Assembly (NCBI GenBank): GCA_036489755.1
Contig: DASXFD010000013.1
Span: 16,798-80,797, forward strand
Source: JABFXX01 sp036489755
GTDB taxonomy: Bacteria > Myxococcota_A > Polyangia > Haliangiales > Haliangiaceae
Direction of reading: 5' to 3'
DNA length: 64,000 nucleotides
A model generated the notes under the pieces. It ran no database searches, had not been told where the DNA came from, and was given only the letters and a program-made list of their open reading frames with translations. A program made the translations under genes and the position numbers. How positions within the stretch are numbered: position 1 is the stretch's first letter; each line of letters starts with the position of its first letter. Of the stretch, positions 28,488 to 37,337 are shown piece after piece.

Positions 28488-28549
28488 CCGTATTCGGTTC
28501 TACAACGTTCCGGGGTGCCCGCGCGCTTCATTACGATCGCGTGAACGGG

Positions 28550-31126
28550 TCAGCGCTTCTTCTTGGTCTTGAGCCCGCGGTGCGACACGCCGATCCGCAG
28601 CTTGTCTCCCGAACGTCCCCCGCGAGTCTGCTGCGCGCGGTCGACCTCGCGGCCCGCCTTGCGCTTCTGCTTGAACGAGCTGCGCGGGTTGGTCTCGAGC
28701 GTCGCGGGCGTCGCGGTCGCGATGCGACTCGTGTTGATCAGCGTGAAGTCGATGCGGCGGCGAACCACCGACACGTTCGCGATCTCGACGGTGACCTTAT
28801 CGCCGAGCTCGATCGCGCGACCACTGCGCTCCGCGGTGAGCCGCATGTGGACGTTGTCGTAGGTCATGTGCTCGCCGAGCGAGTCGAGCTTGACGAGGCC
28901 CTCGACGAACGGCTCGTCGAGCTCGACGAACGCGCCGAAGCTCGTCACCGCCGACACGGTGCCGGGGAACTGCTGGCCGACCTGGTCGCGCATCAGGTAC
29001 GCGCGGTACATCGCGACCGCTTCGCGTTCGGCCTCCATCGCGCGGCGCTCGTGGGCGCTCGAGCCGGCGCCGAGCTCGGCGAGCGTCTCGGTCGGCGGCG
29101 GCGGCTTGGCGTAACCGCCACCCGACGCGTTGCCATCGCGCTGGAGCTGGTGCTTCAAGAGGCGATGCACAAGCAGATCGGGATAGCGCCGGATCGGCGA
29201 CGTGAAGTGCAGGTAGTCGCCCGAGGCGAGCCCGAAGTGACCGATCGGCACGGTGTCCCACACGGCTTGCGTTAGCGTGCGCAAGAGCAAAAACGACAGC
29301 GCCTGCGCGCCGGGCTTGGCCGCGATCTGATCGAGCACGTCCTTCATGCCGCGCGGCGTGGTCGCGCGCTCGATGTCGACCTCGATGCCGTACGCGCCGA
29401 GGAGCTCGGCGAGCTGCGCGACGCGATCGCGATCGGGCGGCGCGTGCACGCGCCACACCGTGGTGGCGTTGCGCTTGCGGAAGAAGCTGCCGACCGCTTC
29501 GTTCGCGGCGATCATGAACTCCTCGACGAGCTGATACGCGACTTTCACGGCCGGGTCGCCCTTCGCTCGGACAACGTCGCGCACGAGCCGCGGATCGTCG
29601 GCGTCGAGCACGACCTTCGGCTCGGCGATCTCGAGATCGAGCGCGCCGCGCGCCATGCGTTTCTCGCGGAGGTGCCTCGCGAGCGCGTTCAACCGCTCGA
29701 GCTCGACCTGCCACGGCCGATACTGCTCGCGACGGCCGCGGAAGTCGCCTTCGAGCGCGGCCGCGACGCCGGGATAATCGAGTCGGCCTTTGCTGCGGAT
29801 CACGGCCGCGGCGTACGCGGTGTCGACGACGTCGCCTTCGGCCGTGTAGTCGAGCCGCACGACCATCGCGCAGCGATCGACGTTCGGATTGAGCGAGCAG
29901 ATGCCGGCCGACAACTGGTGCGGCAGCATCGGGATCACGCGATCGGGCAAGTACACCGACACGCCGCGGATCGCCGCCTCGCGGTCGAGCGCGTCGTTCC
30001 ATCGCACGTAGTGCGAGACGTCGGCGACCGCGACCCACACGCGCGGCCCGCCGTGCGGCCCATTCTCGATGCACAGCGCGTCGTCGAAGTCGCGCGCGGT
30101 TTCCGGATCGATCGTGCAGAACCGGCGCTCGCGCAGATCGATGCGATCGGCGAGATCGGACGGCACGAGCTCGCTCGGCGTCGCCGCGGCCTGCGCCGCC
30201 GTGTCGTCGGGAAACTCGATCGGGATCATCGACACCGCGAGGATCTTTTCGATCTCGGTGCGCGGATCCTCGGGATCGCCGAGGACTTTGATCACCTTGC
30301 CGGCGAGCTCGCGGCGCGCGGCGTCGGGATAGCGCGTGATCTCGACGACGACCGCGTCGCCGTCCTTGCCGGTCGGCGCCGAATCGATGCCGACGCGGCC
30401 GTAATCGGCGGCGATGCGCGGATCGTCGGGCTCGAGATACACGGCGCGACCGACGCGGCGCAGGACGCCGGTGAGCCGCGCGCGGCCGCGCGTCAGGATC
30501 GACGTGACCTTGCCCTCGATGCCGCGCACGCCGGTCCACGTCTCGACGACGACGCGATCGCCGTCGAGCGAGTGGTTGCGGTACTTCGCCGGCACGAACA
30601 CGGTGTCCTTGTTGTCGGTCGTGACGAAGCCGTAGCCGGCCGGGTGCACGGTGATGCGGCCGACCGTCGCGGGATCGAGCACGGGCACCGGCTTGGGCGC
30701 GGGCTTCGGCGCGCCCGAGCTCGGCGCGACCGCGCGGATCTCGCCGGTCTCCGGATCGTATTCTTCCGTCGGCGGCGACGCGGGCGTGCGCCACGGCAGG
30801 CTCGGCGAGCGCTTCGGCGCGACGGTCGGCTTACTGGGCTTCTTTGCCTTGAGCCTCGGCACGATCGGCGGCGCGGGCGGCTTCTTCGGTGCCACCGGCG
30901 GCTTGGCGTGCGGATCGGCGGGTCGGCCCGACGGTGCGAGCGCGAACGCGCCGCCCGTGAGCACCACGACCGTGCCGTCCTCGACGAGGTCGAACATGGC
31001 GGAGCGCAGCTCCGCGTACTCGTGCTTGCGAATCCCGAGCTCGTCGGCGAGCGCGGTCAGCTTGATGCCTGGAGTGACCAGGCGAGCCAGGCACTCGGTG
31101 ATGGCCTGGCGATCGAAATTAGACAT
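28550..31126 (-). CDS. rnr: Ribonuclease R
   Basis: 858 residues from the ATG at 31124-31126, slightly longer than the E. coli enzyme (813). It degrades structured RNA 3' to 5'. The N-terminus has a winged helix (ITECLARLVTPGIKL), then a Pro/Lys-rich linker, cold-shock domains (VHPAGYGFVTTDNKDTVFV), and the RNB domain with the catalytic Asp cluster TIDPETARDFDDALCIE. An S1 domain (SAVTSFGAFVELDEPFVEGLV) and a Lys/Arg-rich tail close it. The start of the gene lies 14 bases after the stop of the PQQ-propeller gene, so the two may be co-transcribed. Confidence 0.95.
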   Translation of the reverse strand: MSNFDRQAITECLARLVTPGIKLTALADELGIRKHEYAELRSAMFDLVEDGTVVVLTGGAFALAPSGRPADPHAKPPVAPKKPPAPPIVPRLKAKKPSKPTVAPKRSPSLPWRTPASPPTEEYDPETGEIRAVAPSSGAPKPAPKPVPVLDPATVGRITVHPAGYGFVTTDNKDTVFVPAKYRNHSLDGDRVVVETWTGVRGIEGKVTSILTRGRARLTGVLRRVGRAVYLEPDDPRIAADYGRVGIDSAPTGKDGDAVVVEITRYPDAARRELAGKVIKVLGDPEDPRTEIEKILAVSMIPIEFPDDTAAQAAATPSELVPSDLADRIDLRERRFCTIDPETARDFDDALCIENGPHGGPRVWVAVADVSHYVRWNDALDREAAIRGVSVYLPDRVIPMLPHQLSAGICSLNPNVDRCAMVVRLDYTAEGDVVDTAYAAAVIRSKGRLDYPGVAAALEGDFRGRREQYRPWQVELERLNALARHLREKRMARGALDLEIAEPKVVLDADDPRLVRDVVRAKGDPAVKVAYQLVEEFMIAANEAVGSFFRKRNATTVWRVHAPPDRDRVAQLAELLGAYGIEVDIERATTPRGMKDVLDQIAAKPGAQALSFLLLRTLTQAVWDTVPIGHFGLASGDYLHFTSPIRRYPDLLVHRLLKHQLQRDGNASGGGYAKPPPPTETLAELGAGSSAHERRAMEAEREAVAMYRAYLMRDQVGQQFPGTVSAVTSFGAFVELDEPFVEGLVKLDSLGEHMTYDNVHMRLTAERSGRAIELGDKVTVEIANVSVVRRRIDFTLINTSRIATATPATLETNPRSSFKQKRKAGREVDRAQQTRGGRSGDKLRIGVSHRGLKTKKKR

Positions 31127-31140
31127 GATTCTCTTTCTGC

Positions 31141-32442
31141 TTACTTGAATGCGTGAACGTGCCCGTCGTCGCCGGCGACGTACAACGTGCCGTCGGCGGA
31201 GATCGCGGGCGTGGTGTCGACGTCGTCGGGCAGCTGGATCCACCAGCGCAACGTTCCGTCGGGTGAAACTGCGTAGACGTGCTCGTCCTGCGAGCCGACG
31301 AGAATCGTCCCGTCGGTCGCGACGGCAGGCGTCGCTTGGATCTTGTCGGCCGCGGCGAGCTTCCACTTCACCTGGCCGGTCGGCGCGATCGCATACAGCG
31401 ACGCGTCGTAGCTGCCGACGTAGATCGTGCCGTCGGCGGCGATCGCCGGGCCGCCGCGCACGTCGGCACCGGTGACCAGTTTCCATTGGACCTGGCCCGC
31501 GGGCGAGATCGCGTAGAGATCGTGATCATCACTCCCTACGTAGATCGTGCCGTCGGCTCCGATCGCCGGCGAGCTGTCGACATCGCCGCCGGTGCGGACT
31601 TGCCACTCGAGCGTGCCGTCGGGCGAGACTGCATACAGCGCGTCGTCTTCGGAGCCGGCGTACACCGTGCCGTCGGGCGCGAGCGCGGGTGTGGACGCGA
31701 CGTGCTCGGCGGTGGCGAGCTTCCAGCGCAGCTCGCCGTTGGGCCACACCGCGTGGATGCCGTCGCCGCCGACGTAGATCGTGCCGTCGGGCCCGATCGT
31801 GGGCCCACCGTCGACGTCGCACCGGCTCGACTCGGGGCCGAACCCTTTCGGATCGCAGTCGCCGAGCCGCAGCTTCCACCTCTGTTTGCCGTCGCTCGCG
31901 ATCGCGTACAGGTGATCGTCGTCGGAGCCGATGTAGATCGTGCCGTCCTTCGCGATCGCCGGCGTCGACCACGAGCGATCGGCGGTCTTGAACGACCAAT
32001 CGATCTTGCCGGTCGGCTCGATCGCGTAGAGCGCGCCGTCGTGCGACGTCACGTAGACGCGGCCGTCGGGCCCGATCGTCGGCGAGCCCGCGACCACGCC
32101 GTGAACGTCGGTGCTCCACAGCTCCTTCGGCTGTTGCTTCGGCGCCGGTCCGGCACGGCGGCCGGTGTGGCGCGCGTCGCCGCCGAACATCGCGAACGGC
32201 GGCGGCCCGGCGACGTCCGGCCCTGCGGCGCGAAACACCGCGGCGACGCCGGCCGCGCTGCCCGTCGGGCGCCCGCCCGTCGGACGCGGATCGACGCACG
32301 TGCTCTGCTCGCACACGCGCGGTGCGCGACAGTCCGTGTCCTTGCTGCAGCCCGAGGCGCGATTTTGCGTCTGCGGGCCGGGGCACCCAGTCGTCATCGC
32401 CAGCAACGTTGCCGCGAGAACCCTACGCCTTCGGAAGATCAT
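31141..32442 (-). CDS. PQQ-type beta-propeller lipoprotein
   Basis: 433 residues from the ATG at 32440-32442. The N-terminus MIFRRRRVLAATLLAMTTGC carries a lipobox. A short Cys-rich linker (SGCSKDTDCRAPRVCEQSTC) leads to at least eight blades with the repeat motif DGTIYVGSDDDHLYAI and WKLATA. No quinone-binding or haem motif is visible, so it is probably a scaffold, similar in fold to BamB but not clearly that protein. The start overlaps the upstream small gene by 20 bases on the same strand. Confidence 0.85.
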   Translation of the reverse strand: MIFRRRRVLAATLLAMTTGCPGPQTQNRASGCSKDTDCRAPRVCEQSTCVDPRPTGGRPTGSAAGVAAVFRAAGPDVAGPPPFAMFGGDARHTGRRAGPAPKQQPKELWSTDVHGVVAGSPTIGPDGRVYVTSHDGALYAIEPTGKIDWSFKTADRSWSTPAIAKDGTIYIGSDDDHLYAIASDGKQRWKLRLGDCDPKGFGPESSRCDVDGGPTIGPDGTIYVGGDGIHAVWPNGELRWKLATAEHVASTPALAPDGTVYAGSEDDALYAVSPDGTLEWQVRTGGDVDSSPAIGADGTIYVGSDDHDLYAISPAGQVQWKLVTGADVRGGPAIAADGTIYVGSYDASLYAIAPTGQVKWKLAAADKIQATPAVATDGTILVGSQDEHVYAVSPDGTLRWWIQLPDDVDTTPAISADGTLYVAGDDGHVHAFK

Positions 32443-32698
32443 TCGAGAATCGCTCCGCGAGCTTCTCGAAGTAGCGACGAGTCTCTTCTAGCACGATGGG
32501 ATCCTGATCGGGATACATGCGGATGCCATGGGCACCGAATGGGTCGGTGGTCACGGGTCCAACGGGCAGGCCACCGACGATGCCGGTCTGCTCGTGATAG
32601 AGCAGCGCGAGCACCTCGGAATGGTTTTCGGGCACGAGGAACGTGCGTCGGCCGAGCTCCGGCCGCCCGTCTTTGAACCCGTCGACCAGCTTGGCCAT
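32423..32698 (-). CDS. Small conserved-looking protein of unknown function
   Basis: 91 residues from the ATG at 32696-32698. MAKLVDGFKDGRPELGRRTF opens a compact soluble protein without signal or Cys. A repeated GGLPVGPVTTDPFGAHGIR stretch and a C-terminal amphipathic helix (EETRRYFEKLAERF) are the main marks. The reading frame has typical G/C third positions. It shares 20 bases with the PQQ-propeller gene, which argues for coupling. I recognise no family. Confidence 0.6.
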   Translation of the reverse strand: MAKLVDGFKDGRPELGRRTFLVPENHSEVLALLYHEQTGIVGGLPVGPVTTDPFGAHGIRMYPDQDPIVLEETRRYFEKLAERFSNDLPKA

Positions 32699-32788
32699 CT
32701 GGAACCCCAGCAGTCTAGCGGGACTGGCGTGACTGCGAAAGTCCCTAGGCCCATCGCTCGAACCCCAGATGCAACGGTAGGGTAAGGC

Positions 32789-34087
32789 GTGGCGGAGACG
32801 CTCGAGCTGTGGTTCGACTTTTCGTGCCCGTATGCCTATCTCGCGTCGCGCAAGGCCCCTGCCATGGCGGCTGCGGCCGGCGCGGAGCTGATCTGGAGGC
32901 CGATGTTGCTCGGCGGCGTGTTTGCCGGGATCGGCGCGGGCCAAGGTCCGATGGCGACGCTCGGCGCCGCGAAAGCCACGCACAACGCACGCGACATGCA
33001 GCGCTGGGCCGAGCTCCTCGGCGTACCGCTGCGCGTGCCCGCCGCGCATCCGATGCGAACGGTGCGTGCGTTGCGGACGCTGCTCGCGCTCCCGGCCGCG
33101 CGCTGGCCCACCGCGATCGACGCGCTGTACGCCGCGTACTGGCAGCGCGGCGACGACATCACGCAAGACGACGTGATCCTCGCGGCGCTCGCCGAGATCC
33201 CAGAAGCCGCGAGCGCGCTCGCCCGCGCCGACGATCTCGAGATCAAGGCCGAGCTTCGCGCGCGCACCGACGAGGCGATCGCGCTCGGCATCTTCGGCGC
33301 GCCGGCGTGGGTCGTGCGGCGCGACCGGGCGATCGTCCCGGGTCCCGCTTCGCTGGCCACGATCTTGATCTGGGGCCAGGACCGCATGCCGTGGGTCGAC
33401 GCCGTGCTCGCCGGCTGGAATCCCGACGCCGAGCCGCCGCCGGGTGGACCGCGACCGATCGGCTTCGGCGCGCAAGGCTTTCATTCGCCCCGGTCGCTCG
33501 AGCTCTACTTCGACGTCGCGAGCCCGTTCGCGTACTTCGCGCTCACGCAGATCGCCGCGCTCGGCAAGCTCGCCGGCGTGACGCCGAAGCTGCATCCGAT
33601 CCTGCTCGGCGCGCTGTTCCGCGACATCGGCCAGGTCGACGCGCCGATCCTCGAGATGACGGCTGCGAAGCAAACGTACACGCAGCGCGAGCTGGTGCGC
33701 TGGTCCAACTGGTGGGGCGTGCCGTTCAAGTGGCCCGTGAAGTTTCCGCAGCGCACGATCGCGGCGCAGCGGCTGTGCTTGCTCGCCGGCGACGATCCGA
33801 CGCTGCCGCTCGCGCTCGCGCGCGCGATCTGGGCCGAGCAGCGCGACGTGTCCGATCCGGCGGTCCTCGCGAGCGTGCTCGCGTCGGTCGGCGCGCCCGA
33901 GAGCTGGCTCGAGCGCACGCAGGATCCGGCGATCAAGCAACAGCTGATCGACGAAGGCGTGCGCGCACGCGAGGCCGGCGCGTTCGGCGTGCCGACGTTT
34001 GTCGTCGACGGCAAGCACCTCGTCTTCGGCCAGGATCGCATGGAGCTCGTGATGCGCATGCTCGGCGGCTGGGATCCGATCGCGTGA
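32789..34087 (+). CDS. Tandem DsbA-like (2-hydroxychromene-2-carboxylate isomerase family) protein
   Basis: 432 residues from a GTG at 32789. Two DSBA/HCCA-isomerase-like thioredoxin-fold domains are fused: residues about 1-205, starting ELWFDFSCPYAYLAS, and about 228-432, starting ELYFDVASPFAYFAL. Both end with the family's C-terminal pattern (GIFGAPAWVV and GAFGVPTFVVDG, then FGQDRM). The active-site position is Ser followed by Cys-Pro in the first copy and Ser-Pro in the second, as in the glutathione-dependent kappa/HCCA class. It may be an isomerase or glutathione transferase; substrate unknown. It overlaps the YhhN gene by four bases. Confidence 0.85.
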   Translation: MAETLELWFDFSCPYAYLASRKAPAMAAAAGAELIWRPMLLGGVFAGIGAGQGPMATLGAAKATHNARDMQRWAELLGVPLRVPAAHPMRTVRALRTLLALPAARWPTAIDALYAAYWQRGDDITQDDVILAALAEIPEAASALARADDLEIKAELRARTDEAIALGIFGAPAWVVRRDRAIVPGPASLATILIWGQDRMPWVDAVLAGWNPDAEPPPGGPRPIGFGAQGFHSPRSLELYFDVASPFAYFALTQIAALGKLAGVTPKLHPILLGALFRDIGQVDAPILEMTAAKQTYTQRELVRWSNWWGVPFKWPVKFPQRTIAAQRLCLLAGDDPTLPLALARAIWAEQRDVSDPAVLASVLASVGAPESWLERTQDPAIKQQLIDEGVRAREAGAFGVPTFVVDGKHLVFGQDRMELVMRMLGGWDPIA

Positions 34088-34686
34088 TCGAAACCGTCGC
34101 GTGCGCGATCGGGCTCGCGATCCTGCTCGCCGGTGAAGCGCGCGATAGCCGCACGCTGCGCTACGTCGGCAAGCCGCTCGCGTCGGCGAGCTTCCTGGCG
34201 CTCGCCGCGTGCGCGCATCCGAGCGGCCCGTTTGGAATGTGGCTGATGATCGGTCTCGCCTTCGGCGCGGTCGGGGACCTCGCGCTCTTGTCGAAGCGCG
34301 GCTTCATCGCCGGGCTCGCCGCGTTCTTGATCGGCCACGTGGCGTACGTGGTTGCGGTCGCGCGCGTCGTGCCGATCGAGCGCTGGGCGTCGCCGCTCGC
34401 GCTCGTGCCGATCGCCGCCGCCGGCGTGGCGCTCGTATGGTTGTGGCCGCACCTCGGCAAGCTGCGGGTCGCCGTGATCGCGTACGTGATCGCGATCGTC
34501 GCGATGGTGATCGCCGCGTTCGCGCTCGGCCGGCCGCGGTTCGTCGCCGGCGCCGTGCTGTTCTTCGCGAGCGATCTCGCGGTCGCGCGCGACAAGTTCG
34601 TGGCGCCCGGGCTGGCGAACCGAGCGTGGGGCTTGCCCGCGTACTACGCCGGTCAGCTGTTGATCGCGTGGTCGATCTCCCTATAG
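34084..34686 (+). CDS. YhhN/TMEM86-family membrane protein (lysoplasmalogenase-like)
   Basis: 200 residues from a GTG at 34084 that overlaps the previous stop. It has about seven to eight membrane segments. Family motifs: AFGAVGDLALLSKRGFIAG, LIGHVAYVVAV, and FFASDLAVARDKF near the C-terminus. TMEM86 and several bacterial YhhN members hydrolyse the vinyl-ether bond of lysoplasmalogens. Myxobacteria make ether lipids, so this activity is plausible but not proven here. Confidence 0.85.
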   Translation: MIETVACAIGLAILLAGEARDSRTLRYVGKPLASASFLALAACAHPSGPFGMWLMIGLAFGAVGDLALLSKRGFIAGLAAFLIGHVAYVVAVARVVPIERWASPLALVPIAAAGVALVWLWPHLGKLRVAVIAYVIAIVAMVIAAFALGRPRFVAGAVLFFASDLAVARDKFVAPGLANRAWGLPAYYAGQLLIAWSISL

Positions 34687-34708
34687 TCCGCGACCGTGAA
34701 GCAATAAC

Positions 34709-35416
34709 CTAGAAGCACGCCGGCGCGTCGACGAGCATCGCGACCGGCGTGTCGACGCGATAGCACTCGCCCGGATCGTCGGCGCCGAAGTAGCCGGGCG
34801 GTGGACCGGCGCACGACGGCACGATCGCGAGCACCGCGATCGCCGAGCGCTTCGCGAGCACGTGGCTGCGCAGCATCTGATCGCCGCGCCGCGCCGCCGA
34901 GCCCGCGCCGAGCTTCGTGCGCAGGACGCGCTTGCCGGCGTGCTCGACGTCGAGCTCCAGCGTCGCGCCGCGCCAGCCGCCGCTGGTGTCGCCCTCGGTC
35001 CACGCGGTCGCGAGCTTGCACCGGCTGCCCGTCGTGACGAGCGGCGCGTAGCCGCGCGCGATCAGCGTCGCGTGGAGCTTGCCGAGCGGCACCGCCTCGA
35101 ACGCGCCGACGGCCGCCTTCAGGCGAACGGCATCCTGGCCGCTTGCCGTCGACAGGATGCCGAGCACCTTGTCGTGGACGTCGCGCAGCTCGACGAACGA
35201 GACCGTGCCGCGGGTCTCGCCGAGCGAGCCGCCCTCGATGACCTCGCACCACGGCTGCGAGACCGGGATCGCGAACGACTGCGTGGCGTCGTCGAACAGC
35301 TCCGGCGGATCGTAGCGAGCTTCGGTGTTCTCGCAGACGCCGGTCGCGCCCGCCGGCGCGGCGATCGCGAGCACCGCGACCACGATCAATCGAGATCGAA
35401 GTGCCACGTCACCCAT
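34709..35416 (-). CDS. Exported protein of unknown function
   Basis: 235 residues from an ATG at 35414-35416; a GTG at 35407 is the alternative. A signal peptide (LRSRLIVVAVLAIAAPAGA) is followed by a mature part with four to six Cys (GVCENTE, QPWCEVIEGG, SRCKLATAW, GECYRVDT, DAPACF). The end of the protein holds a hydrophobic stretch, IAVLAIVPSCAGPPPGYFGADD. It overlaps the upstream lipoprotein gene by 31 bases, so the two are likely one unit. I recognise no family. Confidence 0.65.
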   Translation of the reverse strand: MGDVALRSRLIVVAVLAIAAPAGATGVCENTEARYDPPELFDDATQSFAIPVSQPWCEVIEGGSLGETRGTVSFVELRDVHDKVLGILSTASGQDAVRLKAAVGAFEAVPLGKLHATLIARGYAPLVTTGSRCKLATAWTEGDTSGGWRGATLELDVEHAGKRVLRTKLGAGSAARRGDQMLRSHVLAKRSAIAVLAIVPSCAGPPPGYFGADDPGECYRVDTPVAMLVDAPACF

Positions 35417-35793
35417 CCGTCGTCGATGCGCTGCTCGTGCTGGCTGTCGAGCTGTACGCCTTCGAGATCGGCTCGATCGAAGCCGTCGTCGGTGTACATG
35501 AAGCCGTACTCGCCGGCGTGACCGTCGTCGCGCGTCTCGATCGACACCGCGAGGTGGCGGCGGGCATCGATCGCGGCGCGGACGAGCCCTCGCCCGTTGC
35601 CGCGGCCGAGCAGCGCGGGCTCGGGCATCGGCGCGAGGCTCGCCGGATCGAGATCGCGGTCGAGCGACAGCCGATAGACCTTGCCCGGCTCGGTCACGAT
35701 CGGCCGCGCGCGCGCGACGACCGCATCCATGCGGTCGCGATCGAAGTGGCCGGGGCCACACGCCGCGAGCAGCAGAGCCCAGGCGATTCGCAC
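35386..35793 (-). CDS. Small lipoprotein of unknown function
   Basis: 135 residues from a GTG at 35791-35793. RIAWALLLAACGPGHFD contains a lipobox LAAC. The mature part is soluble and charged, with a GEYGFMYTDDGFDRADLEG segment and a terminal THWFDLD-like stretch (VTWHFDLD). No known domain. Translationally coupled to the downstream exported protein by overlap. Confidence 0.65.
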   Translation of the reverse strand: MRIAWALLLAACGPGHFDRDRMDAVVARARPIVTEPGKVYRLSLDRDLDPASLAPMPEPALLGRGNGRGLVRAAIDARRHLAVSIETRDDGHAGEYGFMYTDDGFDRADLEGVQLDSQHEQRIDDGWVTWHFDLD

Positions 35794-35819
35794 ACGACTA
35801 GCGTAGCGCGAGCGGCTGG

Positions 35820-35981
35820 CTACTTCTTGCTCTTCCCGCGGCGAGACCGGCGCGCCTTGCTACGCGCGAGGCCACGCTTGTGCCACGCCTTCTTGCGCGC
35901 CTTCATCTTGCGATCCTTGAGCCGGCGCTTCTGCTTGAACTTCGGCCGCGACTTGATCGACGACTTGCTGCGCTTTCCCAT
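35820..35981 (-). CDS. Very basic 53-residue protein (ribosomal- or histone-like)
   Basis: ATG at 35979-35981, stop at 35820-35822. More than half of the residues are Lys or Arg: it opens MGKRSKSSIKSRPKFKQKRR and ends RRSRRGKSKK. It has one Trp-His pair (KAWHKRG) and no acidic patch. It resembles the small RNA-binding extensions found in ribosomal proteins such as bTHX, but I cannot assign it. A hairpin, GGCCGT (35985-35990) and ACGGCC (35997-36002), lies just upstream in its leader. Confidence 0.55.
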   Translation of the reverse strand: MGKRSKSSIKSRPKFKQKRRLKDRKMKARKKAWHKRGLARSKARRSRRGKSKK

Positions 35982-36010
35982 AGCGGCCGTCTATACACGG
36001 CCTTCCGCGC

Positions 36011-36037
36011 TGTAACCAGTCCCCCAGACCGGCGTAT
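36011..36037 (+). promoter_or_regulatory. Candidate ECF-type promoter for the sigma/NrsF pair
   Basis: TGTAACC at 36011-36017 and CGTAT at 36033-36037 are separated by 15 bases. A -35 of the form GTAACC with a CG-containing -10 is typical of ECF sigma factors. It ends 15 bases before the ATG of the sigma gene, so autoregulation is plausible. Confidence 0.45.
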
Positions 36038-36052
36038 ATCCCTGGCGGTCGG

Positions 36053-36622
36053 ATGGCCGATCTCAGGGAGCTCATGGTGCGGTACCAAGCAGGCGATGCA
36101 GGCGCGTTTCGCGAGCTGTACGCGGCCGCCGCGCCGCGCCTGCACGGCTACCTCGCCAAGCTCAGCCGGGACCGCGCCGTCGCCGACGACCTGCTCCAGC
36201 AGACGTTCCTCAAGATCCATCGCGCGCGCGCCGCGTACGTCGCCGGCGCCGATCCGCTCCCGTGGTTCTTCTCGATCGCGCATCGCACGTTCATCGACGA
36301 GGTCCGCCGCGTCCAGCGCGGGCGCGTGCGCGCGGCCGGCGACGACGTGCCCGACGTCCCGGCCGGGCTCGACGGCACGCCCGACGATCGCCGCGACGAC
36401 CGCGTCGATCCCGAGCTGGCGCGCGCCGCCGTCGAGGCGCTCGCCGAGCTGCCGACGCAGCAGCGCGAGGCCGTCGTGCTGACCAAGCTCGAGGGCAAAT
36501 CGGTCGCCGAGGCCGCCGCGATCGTCGGCACGACGATCGGCGCGATGAAGGTCCGCGCGCACCGCGGCTACGAGGCGCTGCGCCGTTTGCTCGGCAGCAA
36601 GCCGAAAGGAGCGGCCGCGTGA
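36053..36622 (+). CDS. ECF-type RNA polymerase sigma factor
   Basis: 189 residues from the ATG at 36053. Region 2: MVRYQAGDAGAFRELYAAAA, then DRAVADDLLQQTFLKIHRAR (the DDxxQxxFxxxH block) and PLPWFFSIAHRTFIDEVRR. Region 4: LPTQQREAVVLTKLEGKSVA and VGTTIGAMKVRAHRGYEAL as helix-turn-helix. It overlaps the NrsF-like gene by four bases, so the pair forms a sigma/anti-sigma unit as in Caulobacter SigF-NrsF. Confidence 0.93.
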   Translation: MADLRELMVRYQAGDAGAFRELYAAAAPRLHGYLAKLSRDRAVADDLLQQTFLKIHRARAAYVAGADPLPWFFSIAHRTFIDEVRRVQRGRVRAAGDDVPDVPAGLDGTPDDRRDDRVDPELARAAVEALAELPTQQREAVVLTKLEGKSVAEAAAIVGTTIGAMKVRAHRGYEALRRLLGSKPKGAAA

Positions 36623-37326
36623 CCGAGCCGGTGGATCGCGCCCTCGATGCGCTCGCGCACGCGCCGTCGGCCACGCCGCCGATGGCCGCCGCGCTCGAGG
36701 CCGAGCTCGGCTCGCTCGCGCCGACCAAGCCGCGCCGCCCGCTGCGCCAGCTCGCGATCGCCGCCGGCGCGTCGCTCGTCTACGCCGCCGCGCTGCTCGC
36801 GATCCTGACGACGCGCCGCGACCTCGGCGAGCTGCCCGTCGGCTGGCTCGTCGGCGCGGGCGCGACGTGGTTCGCCGGGTTCGTGCTGGCGCTGTATCTC
36901 GCGCTCGTCCCGAAGCGCGGCACGATGACACCGCGCTGGGCCGCGGCGGCCGCGATCGCGCTGCTGCTCGCCGCCGGCTTCGTCGCGCTCGGCTGGAACG
37001 TCCATCCGAGCGGGCCGTCGAGCAGGTACTACGGCTGGGAGCATTTCCTGCGCGGCCACGGCTGTCTGTGGCTCGGCCTCGCGACGGCGCTCGTGCCGGT
37101 CTTGCTCGGCGCGGTGTTCTTGCGCGGCGCGCTGCCCGTGCGCTCGCGGTGGATCGCGGCGGCGCTCGGTGCCGGCGGCGGCTGTCTCGGCGGCTTGCTG
37201 CTGCACATGCACTGCCCGATCACGGATCGCTGGCACGTCGGGCTGATCCACGGCGGCGTCGTCGCGGTTGCCGCGATCCTGGCCGCGCTGATCGTGCCGC
37301 GTGCGACGGACCGCCCGTTCGAGTAA
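36619..37326 (+). CDS. NrsF/DUF1109-family anti-sigma membrane protein
   Basis: 235 residues from a GTG at 36619, in the stop of the sigma gene. The N-terminus (about 1-45) is soluble and likely binds the sigma factor. Six membrane segments follow. GGLLLHMHCPITDRWHVGLIH near the end is the diagnostic Cys/His-containing NrsF segment, and GHGCLWLG in the middle has the second conserved Cys. In Caulobacter these Cys tune the response to metal stress. Inducer here is unknown. Confidence 0.85.
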   Translation: MTEPVDRALDALAHAPSATPPMAAALEAELGSLAPTKPRRPLRQLAIAAGASLVYAAALLAILTTRRDLGELPVGWLVGAGATWFAGFVLALYLALVPKRGTMTPRWAAAAAIALLLAAGFVALGWNVHPSGPSSRYYGWEHFLRGHGCLWLGLATALVPVLLGAVFLRGALPVRSRWIAAALGAGGGCLGGLLLHMHCPITDRWHVGLIHGGVVAVAAILAALIVPRATDRPFE

Positions 37327-37337
37327 AATCTTCGGTC

